From Acidocella aromatica (GTDB lineage Bacteria; Pseudomonadota; Alphaproteobacteria; Acetobacterales; Acetobacteraceae): 64,000 bases of DNA. Every line of letters begins with the position of its first letter. The stretch's first letter is position 1. The DNA lies in contig NZ_JACHFJ010000001.1 in the NCBI RefSeq assembly GCF_014201825.1, positions 62,001-126,000 of the forward strand, read 5' to 3'. The translations under genes and the position numbers were made by a program. This document shows positions 35,173 to 44,109 of this stretch, in pieces. Under the pieces are notes generated by a model. That model did no database searches, was not told where the DNA came from, and saw only the letters and a list, made by a program, of their open reading frames with translations.

Positions 35173-36191
35173 CCCGCATGCTCCCGGCTGCGAACATTGG
35201 TACTCAGCAGAATACGCTCCGCGATTTTCTCCAACGGTAATTGCCGCATCACCGCGCCAATCTCATAGGCCGCGCGCGGCATGCCATAAACCACGCAGCT
35301 TGCCTCATCCTGGCCGATCGTCTCCGCCCCGGCCTCGCGCAAGGCGAGCAATCCTTCGGCACCGTCGCGCCCCAGCCCCGTAAGGATAACGCCCACTGAA
35401 CGTCCCCCCATGCTGCGCAGTACAGAATGGAACATCACATCCACCGATGGCCGGTGACCATTCACCTTCGGGGCATCGCTCAGACGCACATAACCACTGG
35501 AAACTTCCAGATGCGCATTGCCTGGAGCCAGATATACATGCCCTGTTTGCAGCTTCGCGCCATCCACCGCCTCGCTCACCTCCGCGGCGGATAATTTGTT
35601 CAGCCGCGCGGCAAAACTCGCTGTGAAAGTCGGTGGCATGTGCTGACTGATGACCGTCGCCGGACAGTTGACGGGAAATTTTGAGAGGATGGTGATCAAC
35701 GCTTCCACCCCGCCGGTGGAAGAACCGATGGCCACCAGCCGCCCATCCGGCGCGTAGCTGCCACCGGGCAGCACCGGCGCGCGCTGGGCCAACATTGGGC
35801 GACGGCGCGATTGTGCGGCGGCTTTCACCTTCTCCGCGAGTTGTTCGAAACTATCGCGGTTATATGAAGAGGGCTTAGCCACGCAGTCGAACGCGCCAAT
35901 TTCGAGAGCCTTCAGATTTACTTCAGCCCCGGCCTGCGTCAACGTGGAAACCATAATGACCGGCGTCGGCCGCAAGCGCATAATTTTATCAAGAAACGCC
36001 AAGCCATCCATATTCGGCATCTCGATATCCAGCGTGATCACATCTGGTGAAAGCTGTTTGATCAACTGGCGCGCCTCGTACGGATCTGCCGCCTGGCCTA
36101 CTACGTCGATCTCTGGATCGGCCCGCAGCGTCGCGGTGATTACGCTGCGCATCGTCGCGGAATCATCGACAACCAGAACGCGCACCGTCAT
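35169..36191 (-). CDS. cheB: Chemotaxis response regulator / methylesterase CheB
   Basis: This 340-residue protein removes methyl groups from receptors and is activated by CheA. The receiver domain has VVDDSATMR and phospho-acceptor Asp55 in [13 protein letters not shown]. The methylesterase domain shows the catalytic Ser158 in [12 protein letters not shown], His184 in SQHMPPTFT and Asp in LGRDGAEGL. The length is normal. It overlaps both cheR and cheD by 4 bases, a sign of tight translational coupling. Confidence 0.97.
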   Translation of the reverse strand: MTVRVLVVDDSATMRSVITATLRADPEIDVVGQAADPYEARQLIKQLSPDVITLDIEMPNMDGLAFLDKIMRLRPTPVIMVSTLTQAGAEVNLKALEIGAFDCVAKPSSYNRDSFEQLAEKVKAAAQSRRRPMLAQRAPVLPGGSYAPDGRLVAIGSSTGGVEALITILSKFPVNCPATVISQHMPPTFTASFAARLNKLSAAEVSEAVDGAKLQTGHVYLAPGNAHLEVSSGYVRLSDAPKVNGHRPSVDVMFHSVLRSMGGRSVGVILTGLGRDGAEGLLALREAGAETIGQDEASCVVYGMPRAAYEIGAVMRQLPLEKIAERILLSTNVRSREHAG

Positions 36192-37075
36192 TTTAGCTCT
36201 CCATTACGGCGCCTGCGATAAGTGGTGATGCCATCATTGGCGAGCAATGCTTCCGCCGGGCCGGATACACGCTCGGAATGCCCGATATACAGCGCTCCAT
36301 TCTCCTCCAACAGCGGCATCATGCGGGACCAGAGTGCCTCCTGCGTATCACTGTCAAAATATATGACAACATTGCGGCAGAAGATGGCCTGAAATTTCCC
36401 TCGCATCGGCCAGGAGCCAATGAGATTCAGCTTACGAAAACTGACAAGCCCACGCAGCTCGTCATTAGCACGCATACGTCCGCTGCCGTCATTCAACGGC
36501 GAGAACCAAGTCTTACGCAGCCCCATCGGCACCGGCTCCAAGGCGCTTTCTTCGTAAATTCCAGCTTCACCCGTAGCCAAAACATTTGGATCAATATCCG
36601 TGGCCAGAATCTTCACATCGTACCGATATGCATCCGGCATCACATTCAATATGGTAAGTGCCATGGAATATGGTTCAGGCCCAGAGGAACAGGCCGAAGA
36701 CCAAAGCCTTATCCGCCCCCCTGCTCTTGCCTGCGCCATCAGGCCCGGCAATACCTTCTCACGCAGATGCTCGAAATGATGTGGCTCACGAAAAAACCGT
36801 GTTACATTGGTGGTCAAAGCCGCGATCATCTCGCCAAGCTCCTGCGTCCCCGTATCACTTTCAACCATGGCGCAGTATTCGGAAAAGCTACCCAACCCAA
36901 GCTTACGTACACGTTTGGCAAGGCGCGAGTAAACCAGATTTGCCTTGGCGCCAGAGAGAGAAATACCGGCCTCTTTCAGCATAATCCGCGTAATAACCGC
37001 AAGATCGCGCGATGTCAGACTGAACTCGGCATTCTCAACCAATGTGGCTTTTGAAACTTCCAGCTGCGCTGTCAT
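36188..37075 (-). CDS. cheR: Chemoreceptor methyltransferase CheR
   Basis: This 295-residue SAM-dependent enzyme methylates glutamates of chemoreceptors. The N-terminal helical domain carries [13 protein letters not shown], the SAM site is in [15 protein letters not shown], and [11 protein letters not shown] and [10 protein letters not shown] follow. CheR of this kind often docks on a receptor C-terminal pentapeptide; the MCP at the head of this operon ends DWTEF, a fitting partner. It overlaps cheW and cheB by 4 bases each. Confidence 0.97.
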   Translation of the reverse strand: MTAQLEVSKATLVENAEFSLTSRDLAVITRIMLKEAGISLSGAKANLVYSRLAKRVRKLGLGSFSEYCAMVESDTGTQELGEMIAALTTNVTRFFREPHHFEHLREKVLPGLMAQARAGGRIRLWSSACSSGPEPYSMALTILNVMPDAYRYDVKILATDIDPNVLATGEAGIYEESALEPVPMGLRKTWFSPLNDGSGRMRANDELRGLVSFRKLNLIGSWPMRGKFQAIFCRNVVIYFDSDTQEALWSRMMPLLEENGALYIGHSERVSGPAEALLANDGITTYRRRRNGELK

Positions 37076-37539
37076 GCCGCTTCTAGCTCACCTGCGGGGA
37101 GCACGTTATCCAGCCCGATAAGGCTGATCATACGTCCTTCCACCGGCAGCAGGCCCTTGACAAAGTTCTTGACCAGATCGGAGGACAAATCTGGTGAGGT
37201 CTGAATCTCCGCATCATTCGCGGTCAGAATATCGGAGACCGCATCAACCAAAAGCCCTATCTGCTGATGCCCGATCTGCACCACGATGATCACGTTTCGT
37301 GCCGTGGGCTCGTTACCCGGCAGGCCAAGCCTCACGGCGAGATCGACAATTGGCAGCACAGCGCCGCGAAGATTAATTACGCCTTTCACGTAGCGCGGCG
37401 AACGCGGCAGCATCGTCGCCCCCGCCCAGCCGCGAATTTCACGTACCATCATCACGTTAATGCAGAATTCCTGCCGGCCGATACGGAATGCAATCAGCTC
37501 TCGGTTATCCAACTCGCTTAATCCCGCGCTATTGGTCAT
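37072..37539 (-). CDS. cheW: Chemotaxis coupling protein CheW (first copy)
   Basis: This 155-residue CheW-domain adaptor has [30 protein letters not shown] and [12 protein letters not shown]. It lies 3 bases after the cheA stop and overlaps cheR by 4 bases. With the second CheW at the operon end, the system has two coupling proteins, as seen in several alphaproteobacteria. Confidence 0.96.
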   Translation of the reverse strand: MTNSAGLSELDNRELIAFRIGRQEFCINVMMVREIRGWAGATMLPRSPRYVKGVINLRGAVLPIVDLAVRLGLPGNEPTARNVIIVVQIGHQQIGLLVDAVSDILTANDAEIQTSPDLSSDLVKNFVKGLLPVEGRMISLIGLDNVLPAGELEAA

Positions 37540-37542
37540 GTC

Positions 37543-39663
37543 TTAGCCCGCCTCTACCATTGCGGCTTCGCTGCGCCCGCTATCGCCGCGCGCGTTGCGT
37601 ACCACCGCATCGACATCCAGGATCAATGCCACGCGTCCATCACCCATCACCGTGGCAGCCGCGATACCCGGCACCGCACGGTAATTCGCCTCCAGACTCT
37701 TGATCACCACCTGGCGCTGGCCGTGGATCGCATCCACCAACAGCACGGCACGTACGCCCCCCTCGCCCTCCACCAGCAGCGCCACGCCCTGTTCCGGCTC
37801 TATGGGGTCCTCGCAGTAGCCCAGGCTGGCCGCGACATCGACCATAGGCACATAACCACCTCGTAGCACCAAAAGATTGGTCTCGTGATCCAGCGGGAAT
37901 ACATCCTTCATCTGCGGCTTCAGCGTTTCCACAATCGCCCCCAGCGGAATAATCAGCGTATGGTCACGCGTGGAAACCACCATGCCATCCAGCACAGCCA
38001 AGGTCAGCGGAAGGGAGAGCGTAAATGTTGAACCTTGCCCTGGCCTGGAAGAGATCGAAATACGCCCACCAAGCGCCTGTACCGATTGGCGTACCACATC
38101 CATGCCAACGCCACGGCCGGAGATATCGGAGATTTTCGACGCCGTGGAGAAGCCTGGCAGAAAAATAAGGTTATCGATCTCGTCATCTGTAAGCTGTGCA
38201 TCAGGGGCGATCACGCCATTCTCAATCGCCTTTTGCTTGACCCGCGCACGGTTGATGCCAGCACCATCATCTGAAACCTCGAGTACAATGCGTCCCGAGC
38301 GATGCAGTGCCGTTAGCTTCACCGTGCCTTCTTCAGGCTTACCAGCGGTCACCCGTTTCTCTGGTGTTTCCAGTCCATGATCGATGGCATTACGAATCAT
38401 ATGCGTCAGCGGGTCGGTAATCCGCTCGATCACGGTCTTGTCGACTTCCGTGCCCTCACCTTCCGTCACCAGTCGCACCTGCTTGCCGGTTTGGGCCGCC
38501 ACCTCACGCACCAGACGCGGCATGCGCTGAAATACGGAGCGCACAGGCTGCGCACGGATAGCCATCACGCTATCCTGGATTTCTCTGGTCAGATGCTCCA
38601 ACTCTTCTAAGGCCATCGCAACGCCGGAAGCGCGTGCAATACCAGCCTCCATCACGCGCTGACTTAACATTGCCTCGTTAATTACAAGTTCGCCAACCAG
38701 ATCGATCATGCGGTCAACACGATCGAGATCCACGCGGATGGTGGCACTCACCGTTGTCGCACTTTCAGCCTTGGCTGCTATCGCCTCTACGACCGTATGT
38801 TTAGGTGGCAGTGCCTCATGATGTTCGTTCTCAGGAACATGCACGTCCTCGACTTGCATTTCCTCCTCTACCTCCGGCATGGGGGCAAAAAACTCGAACT
38901 TGAAGCCGTTATCACCCGTGATCACAGTACCGGGCGCAAAACCCGCCAGATCGGAACGTGAGACCGTCAGCTCGCAATCATCCTCGACAAACTCAAAAAC
39001 ATTACGGATCGTCAGCTCGTCGCATTCAGCGTCAAGCGCAATCTTCCAACTTAAATATGCCCCCTCCGGGTCAAGCACACTCAATTCCGGTAACTTGCTG
39101 GAATCCAGCGTCACCTTCATGGTTCCCAGCCGCCCCAGCTCGCGTAGAAGCAGCGCTGCCTCATTGGCCTTAGCATACATTTCAGAGCGCGGGGCAAAAA
39201 CAATATCCCAAGCACCGCCTGTCTCTTCCAGCACCACCGCGACAGGTGTCGCAAGGTTGTTCTCTGATGCTGAGACGGGATCACTGATATGCTCCAGCTC
39301 TGCTACCAATGCCGAGATACGCCCTTCATCGACGGCACCTCCTTCCTGAGCGGCATGGACAACATCGGAGAGCACATCGGCAGCGCGCAGAAAAACTCCA
39401 ACCACAGAGGGTGTTGCCACCAACTCACCGGAGCGAACCTTATCCAGCGCCGTCTCGAACTTATGGGCAAAGCGCACCAGCGCATCGAGCGAGAAAATCC
39501 CCGCGCCACCCTTCATCGAATGCACGGCACGGAACACGGCATTTACCGTCTCCGCCTCAGCTGTACCGCTCTGCATCTCAAGCAGTCCAGCCTCTAACGC
39601 CGCGAGTTGCTCGTCACATTCCTGGAAAAACGTCGCTCGGATTTCCGCCATCGGGTCTTCCAT
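37543..39663 (-). CDS. cheA: Chemotaxis histidine kinase CheA
   Basis: This 706-residue kinase starts with an HPt domain (His48 in VFRAVHSMKGGAG). The dimerisation region begins near VDRMIDLVGELVINEAML, the ATPase domain carries the H/N box NAIDHGLE and GRGVGMDVV, and a CheW-like regulatory domain ends the protein. Residues about 130-290 between HPt and the dimerisation region are acidic and poorly conserved and should include the CheY/CheB docking part. GGGAGGG stands 5 bases before ATG 39663. It phosphorylates CheY and CheB. Confidence 0.97.
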   Translation of the reverse strand: MEDPMAEIRATFFQECDEQLAALEAGLLEMQSGTAEAETVNAVFRAVHSMKGGAGIFSLDALVRFAHKFETALDKVRSGELVATPSVVGVFLRAADVLSDVVHAAQEGGAVDEGRISALVAELEHISDPVSASENNLATPVAVVLEETGGAWDIVFAPRSEMYAKANEAALLLRELGRLGTMKVTLDSSKLPELSVLDPEGAYLSWKIALDAECDELTIRNVFEFVEDDCELTVSRSDLAGFAPGTVITGDNGFKFEFFAPMPEVEEEMQVEDVHVPENEHHEALPPKHTVVEAIAAKAESATTVSATIRVDLDRVDRMIDLVGELVINEAMLSQRVMEAGIARASGVAMALEELEHLTREIQDSVMAIRAQPVRSVFQRMPRLVREVAAQTGKQVRLVTEGEGTEVDKTVIERITDPLTHMIRNAIDHGLETPEKRVTAGKPEEGTVKLTALHRSGRIVLEVSDDGAGINRARVKQKAIENGVIAPDAQLTDDEIDNLIFLPGFSTASKISDISGRGVGMDVVRQSVQALGGRISISSRPGQGSTFTLSLPLTLAVLDGMVVSTRDHTLIIPLGAIVETLKPQMKDVFPLDHETNLLVLRGGYVPMVDVAASLGYCEDPIEPEQGVALLVEGEGGVRAVLLVDAIHGQRQVVIKSLEANYRAVPGIAAATVMGDGRVALILDVDAVVRNARGDSGRSEAAMVEAG

Positions 39664-39677
39664 GGCACCCTCCCTTT

Positions 39678-40043
39678 TCAGGCCGCGACGCGGCGAATGG
39701 CTTCAACCAGCTTCACCGGATCGAAAGGCTTAACGATCCAGCCTGTAGCTCCCGCCTTTCGCGCCCGGCTTTTCTTCTCCGCATCCACTTCGGTGGTCAG
39801 CACCAACATTGGCACGGCACGATATGCATCATTCCTGCGTACGGCTTCGATAAATTCGAAACCGTCCATGCGTGGCATGTTGATATCGGTAACAATCACA
39901 TCCGGCGTTTCGAGCCTCAGCACTTCAAGCCCATGCACGCCATCCTCCGCCTGCAGCACGCGGAACCCGGCCGCCACCAACGAGTGGCGCAACATATCCC
40001 GCATCGCTCTGGAATCATCCACTGTCAGTACCGTCGTGGTCAT
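39678..40043 (-). CDS. cheY: Chemotaxis response regulator CheY
   Basis: This 121-residue single receiver domain has acidic pocket VDDSRAMRD, phospho-acceptor Asp53 in VIVTDINMPRMDG, the conserved Thr in VLTTE and Lys in WIVKPFD. Phosphorylated by CheA, it would bind the flagellar motor. It overlaps the STAS gene by 4 bases and lies 14 bases before cheA. Confidence 0.97.
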   Translation of the reverse strand: MTTTVLTVDDSRAMRDMLRHSLVAAGFRVLQAEDGVHGLEVLRLETPDVIVTDINMPRMDGFEFIEAVRRNDAYRAVPMLVLTTEVDAEKKSRARKAGATGWIVKPFDPVKLVEAIRRVAA

Positions 40044-40339
40044 GCGGCTAGTTCCTTGTCCTTCGTCAATACGTGATTTACCAACTCCTCTGGTAACACA
40101 CCCATCAATTCCAACGCCGCGGAAAACTCTGATGACAGATTCTCCAACCGCAACTCCACCTCATCCGCCTCCCAAGCCGCACGCGCCGCCAGTAAAATCT
40201 GTAGGCACTGCGCCCCCAAACGCTGGACTGCGCCTGCATCCATTGTCAGCGCGCATCCTCGCCGTGCGTTAACGGCTTCGAGCATTCCGTGGGCAGCAAC
40301 GATGTCGAGCACTGCAGGCAGTTCGAGAACATCTGTCAT
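40040..40339 (-). CDS. STAS-domain protein at the head of the che operon
   Basis: This 99-residue small STAS (SpoIIAA-like) protein has the strand LEAVNARRGCALTMDAGAV and then the QRLGAQCLQILLAARAAW helix; the usual phosphorylatable Ser is replaced by the VQRLGAQ context. Such proteins head several alphaproteobacterial che operons; the role is unclear. The stop overlaps cheY by 4 bases. The gap before it (40340-40389) should contain the operon promoter or read-through from the MCP gene. Confidence 0.85.
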   Translation of the reverse strand: MTDVLELPAVLDIVAAHGMLEAVNARRGCALTMDAGAVQRLGAQCLQILLAARAAWEADEVELRLENLSSEFSAALELMGVLPEELVNHVLTKDKELAA

Positions 40340-40389
40340 GAATGAAACTTTCTCGTATAATTCATAATGATTCCATAACCGCTTGCGGA

Positions 40390-41928
40390 TCAGAACTCGG
40401 TCCAGTCATCCGCCGTCTGCGCAACGGCAACGAATTTCCCCACCGGTGCGGCAGGTGCAGCTTTCACCACTAGTTTACGCACCATGCGGGCTTCCGGCTT
40501 GGGCATGGCCGGAGCCGCCCCCTCGCCGCCGAGACGAAACTGCCCCACCAGCCGAACCAGTTCCTCAGCCTCATCAGCCAAGGCGTGGCTGGCTGCTGTC
40601 GCCTCTTCCACCATGGCGGCGTTCTGCTGGGTTACCTGGTCCATCTGGTTCACAGCCGTATTCACTTGGTTGAGTCCCGCCGACTGCTCTTGCGCGGAGC
40701 CTGCGATATCGCTCACCAGCACGCTCAGCCGGTCCACCTGCTGCCCGATCCGCGTCAGCGCACGGCCTGTCTCCCCCACCAGCGTTACGCCCGACTCAAC
40801 CTGCATCCCGGATGTCTCGATCAGCGTTTTGATCTCCTTGGCGGCATCGGCCGAGCGTTGGGCCAAGGCCCGCACTTCGGTGGCCACCACGGCAAAGCCG
40901 CGCCCCGCATCACCGGCGCGCGCCGCCTCCACACCCGCGTTCAGCGCCAGCAAATTCGTCTGAAAGGCAATTTCATCGATCACCCCGATGATGCTTGCAA
41001 TCTGCTTCGACGACGTCTCAATGCCGCTCATCGCCGCCACGGTCTCGTTCACCACCATGCCGGAACGCTCGGCATCCGCCTTCGCCGCCTTCACCACATC
41101 CCGCGCCTCGCTGGCGCCCTCGGCGGTCTTGCGCACCGTCGCGGTGATCTGGTCCAGCGCTGCCGCCGTCTCCTCCAGGCTCGCCGCCTGCTGCTCTGTC
41201 CGCCGCGACAAATCATCCGAACTCTGCGTGATCTCTCCGGCGGCGGAACGCACCCCCTGTGCATTTGCCGAAACGGCGCGCATGGTCTGCTGCAGTTTCT
41301 CCGCCGTGGCATTGAAATAACGCTTGAGCGCCTCACTGCGCGCAGGGAGCGTCGCGTTTATCCGGCAGGTTAGGTCGCCTTCGGCAAGCGCCGCCATCGC
41401 GCTCTCCACAACACTGATCGTCTGCTTGTCTTCCTCGGCGAGGCGCACACGCTCCATCTCCGCCTCCACCCGCGCCTCTTCGGCCTGCTTGGTCAGGTGG
41501 TCGAAATAATGGAACATCACCACGCTGATGTCAGAGAGCACCGACCGCATCAGCGATTCGATCAACTTATCGCGGTCGCCACGAAACCAGGGCTTTTCCT
41601 TCAACAGGGTTTGCGTCAGCCCGGTCAGGTAAGCGGAATAGGCCCCATTCAGGTAATCAACGTAATCGATCTTCCCGGCCAGCCTCTTGGCGATGACCTC
41701 TTGCTGCTCGAAATAGCCGTCGCAAAAATTCCCGCGGGCGATATATGCGAATTTACGTTCTTCGTCGGCCAGTACGTCAACCGGCATCCTGCGCAAGCCA
41801 GGCTCCGCCACCTGATAGGCTTTCAGCAGGATGGCCTCGAGATTCTCGTGAACAAGCCGATAGACCATATCTCCGGTCTCTTGCTCGGCCCCGCCCCAGA
41901 TGGACAATTGCTGCCTGATATCAACCAT
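40390..41928 (-). CDS. Soluble methyl-accepting chemotaxis protein with a globin-like sensor region and C-terminal pentapeptide
   Basis: This 512-residue protein has no membrane segment or signal peptide. Residues 1-150 look like a protoglobin/globin-coupled sensor ([19 protein letters not shown]), but there is no histidine between residues 28 and 139, so the usual proximal heme ligand is missing. A HAMP-like stretch (about 165-220) and a full signalling domain follow, with the hairpin tip around [20 protein letters not shown]. The end TADDWTEF is a CheR/CheB-docking pentapeptide. It is encoded upstream of the che operon on the same strand and is probably its dedicated receptor. Confidence 0.9.
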   Translation of the reverse strand: MVDIRQQLSIWGGAEQETGDMVYRLVHENLEAILLKAYQVAEPGLRRMPVDVLADEERKFAYIARGNFCDGYFEQQEVIAKRLAGKIDYVDYLNGAYSAYLTGLTQTLLKEKPWFRGDRDKLIESLMRSVLSDISVVMFHYFDHLTKQAEEARVEAEMERVRLAEEDKQTISVVESAMAALAEGDLTCRINATLPARSEALKRYFNATAEKLQQTMRAVSANAQGVRSAAGEITQSSDDLSRRTEQQAASLEETAAALDQITATVRKTAEGASEARDVVKAAKADAERSGMVVNETVAAMSGIETSSKQIASIIGVIDEIAFQTNLLALNAGVEAARAGDAGRGFAVVATEVRALAQRSADAAKEIKTLIETSGMQVESGVTLVGETGRALTRIGQQVDRLSVLVSDIAGSAQEQSAGLNQVNTAVNQMDQVTQQNAAMVEEATAASHALADEAEELVRLVGQFRLGGEGAAPAMPKPEARMVRKLVVKAAPAAPVGKFVAVAQTADDWTEF

Positions 41929-42089
41929 TTATATTCTCGCTTACAAAGGGTGGCCTGCTGTCATTCCGCAGCGGTGGAGCCAGCGTCTCGCCGCAAGGAT
42001 GCAGGGATGCGATCGCTGCCGCCCGAGACGTCACGGCGGGGTCTTATTTTGCGTGAGGTTGGCCATAGGATTGTTGCCCTCAAAGCCGC

Positions 42090-42224
42090 CTAAAGCGGCG
42101 ATCGGCTAACAATAACGCCGCCTTGGTTAAGATATTCCAAACGGGCAGCGCCGATGCCTTGAGAAAACACGCCAAAACAGCCGCGTTCGGCCAGCCACTT
42201 AACGATGATCGACTGATTTCTCAT
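42090..42224 (-). CDS. Possible small protein of 44 residues
   Basis: ATG 42224 is preceded by GGAGGG at 6 bases spacing, a very strong ribosome site. The product begins MRNQSIIVKWLAERGCF and ends GGVIVSRSPL; it has alternating hydrophobic residues suggesting a small beta-rich fold and no signal peptide. I know no family. It stands alone between the MCP and cobA genes. The strong ribosome site is the main support. Confidence 0.5.
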   Translation of the reverse strand: MRNQSIIVKWLAERGCFGVFSQGIGAARLEYLNQGGVIVSRSPL

Positions 42225-42306
42225 GCATAGCCCTCCATCTGCGCGCCCAAACGGGCACACATGGCTTATGCGCATGGAAATTTAAGACTTTGCTATCGGC
42301 GTCAAA

Positions 42307-43062
42307 CTATCCCGCGACGGCCGCGGCCAGCGTGCCCTGCGCCACCGCCTCGTCCGCCAGCGCCTGGCCGATAAGCACTAGCACCGGACCTTCCGGCGCT
42401 GCCGTCGCCAGCAGACGCGGCAGGGCGCCAAGCGTGCCGCTCAGCACGCGCTGCCCTGGCAAGGCAGCATTTTCTACAGCCAAAGCCGGCGTGTCCGGGG
42501 ACATCCCAGCCTCGATAAGATGCGCGGCCAACCCCGGCAAAGTCTGCGCCCCCATATACACGGCCAAAGTACCGCCGCCCCGGGCCAGAGCCACCCAATC
42601 ATGCTCGGGCAAGCCCCCCGCAGCCCCGTGCCCGGTAAGAAAATGCACCGAGCGGGCCACTTCCCGGCGGGTCAGCGAAATCTGCAGCGCGGCGGCCGCC
42701 GCCGTTGCGGCGGTAATCCCGGGCACCACCTCGAAGGCAATTCCGGTCTCGCGCAGAGCGTCCATCTCCTCGGTGGCACGGCCGAATACCATCGGGTCGC
42801 CCCCCTTCAGCCGCACCACTCGGTACCCAGCCCGAGCCTCGGCCACCAGCAGGCGGCAGATCTCACCTTGCGCCGCGGAGGTTTTTCCACAGCGCTTGCC
42901 GACGTCGACAAGCCTTGCTTTGTTAGAGACCAGCGTCAGAATTTTTTTCCCGACGAGGCTGTCGTGCAGCACCACATCCGCTGTCTGGAGCAGGCGCAAC
43001 GCCTTCACCGTCAGCAGATCCGGGTCGCCGGGACCAGCCCCAACCAGGAAAACACTCGTCAT
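42307..43062 (-). CDS. cobA: Uroporphyrinogen-III C-methyltransferase (SUMT)
   Basis: This 251-residue enzyme uses SAM to methylate uroporphyrinogen III twice, giving precorrin-2 for siroheme or cobalamin. Features: VFLVGAGPGDPDLLTVKA at the start, then the VRLKGGDPMVFGRATEE loop, VVPGITAATAAAAA and LTRREVARS. It is a single-domain SUMT, not the CysG fusion. Start ATG 43062. The sulfur-assimilation genes at the window end need siroheme for sulfite reductase, which gives one plausible role. A small hairpin lies just upstream of the start. Confidence 0.94.
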   Translation of the reverse strand: MTSVFLVGAGPGDPDLLTVKALRLLQTADVVLHDSLVGKKILTLVSNKARLVDVGKRCGKTSAAQGEICRLLVAEARAGYRVVRLKGGDPMVFGRATEEMDALRETGIAFEVVPGITAATAAAAALQISLTRREVARSVHFLTGHGAAGGLPEHDWVALARGGGTLAVYMGAQTLPGLAAHLIEAGMSPDTPALAVENAALPGQRVLSGTLGALPRLLATAAPEGPVLVLIGQALADEAVAQGTLAAAVAG

Positions 43063-43139
43063 TACCAAACCCCACGCGGATGCGGGGTTCTAATTGGACG
43101 TTTTATTCCTGAATGCAAGCCCAGCCTCTGGATTGGATA

Positions 43140-43160
43140 AAACTAACCAAAGGTTAGTTT
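43140..43160 (-). terminator. 21-bp perfect palindrome at the mipZ stop
   Basis: AAACTAACC and GGTTAGTTT are exact complements around AAA (plus strand). On the mipZ strand the stem begins at the stop codon and is followed by TATCC, so it may be a weak terminator or an operator for the downstream cobA. Confidence 0.55.
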
Positions 43161-44013
43161 AAGCCGCCGCCTCGGCGCCAGCCACACGCTCCCGGCGCGG
43201 CGGCAGCTTTAGCGCGCCGACCAAGGCGCGCACCTCGTTTCGGGCGGCGATGTGCGAGAGCCCCATGGCGATGCCGATATTCGCCTCCTTCACGTCCATC
43301 AGGGTCAGCCCCTGGAGGTACAGCTCGCGGAAAATCACACGCTCGCCGAAGCCCTTCTGAGTACGGAAGCCGATGCGTTTGGCCAGCAGTTCCAGCGTCT
43401 CGCCCACATCGCGCTTGTTGCGCGCCTCCGAGGCCGCAAGCCGGTTGCGCATCACGATCCAGTCGAACTTGCCACGGTCGCGGATGAAGCGCTGCTTGCG
43501 CGCCTCCCACACCATCTCGGAATAAATGCTGGGGTTCACGATGTCGTGGTTGTCTGGGTCCACCTTCGCCAGCATGGAAAAATCGACGAAGCTGTCATTG
43601 ATCGGGGTTATCAGCGTATCGGCATAGGAGTGGCCTAGCCGGGAGAGATGCGTATCGGCGCCGGGGCAGTCGATGACCACAATCTCCGCCCCCGCCTCCC
43701 GCAACTCGCCGAGCGCGGCCTCGAAACGCTGGCATTCCTCGGCCTCGGCCTCCAACCGGTTATCCAACGCGGAGCGGTGCACCGGACGAAATTCTGGCAA
43801 CGGCAGAGGGATACCCTTGGCTTCGACGAAATTGCGCCGCGCCGCCAGGGTACCGGCAAGCGTGCCCTGGCGAGCGTCGAGATCCATGGCGCCGACGCGA
43901 TAGCCATCGCGCAGCAAGGCCACGACGATATGAATTGAGGTGGTGGATTTACCCGACCCGCCCTTCTCATTGCCCAGCACGATGACATGAGGACGGGTGT
44001 GCACTGTAGTCAT
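43159..44013 (-). CDS. mipZ: Division-plane positioning ATPase MipZ
   Basis: A ParA/MinD-type ATPase of about 284 residues. In Caulobacter, MipZ forms a gradient from the poles and keeps FtsZ at midcell. The deviant Walker A is in LGNEKGGSGKSTTSIH, and GAMDLDARQGTL and VIDCPGADTHLSR are the switch regions. The MipZ-specific stretch DSFVDFSMLAKVDPD and the later FDWIVMRNRLA pattern support the call over plasmid ParA. ATG 44013 is preferred; a GTG 6 bases upstream is in frame. There is no parB nearby. Confidence 0.95.
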   Translation of the reverse strand: MTTVHTRPHVIVLGNEKGGSGKSTTSIHIVVALLRDGYRVGAMDLDARQGTLAGTLAARRNFVEAKGIPLPLPEFRPVHRSALDNRLEAEAEECQRFEAALGELREAGAEIVVIDCPGADTHLSRLGHSYADTLITPINDSFVDFSMLAKVDPDNHDIVNPSIYSEMVWEARKQRFIRDRGKFDWIVMRNRLAASEARNKRDVGETLELLAKRIGFRTQKGFGERVIFRELYLQGLTLMDVKEANIGIAMGLSHIAARNEVRALVGALKLPPRRERVAGAEAAA

Positions 44014-44109
44014 GGCCACGGGAATCCTTCTGCGACTCGGAATCTGGGCCGCAGTGTAACCCAGCCACCCGGCGCGCGGAGAGGGAAAATCCCGCCCCGC
44101 GTTCCACCC

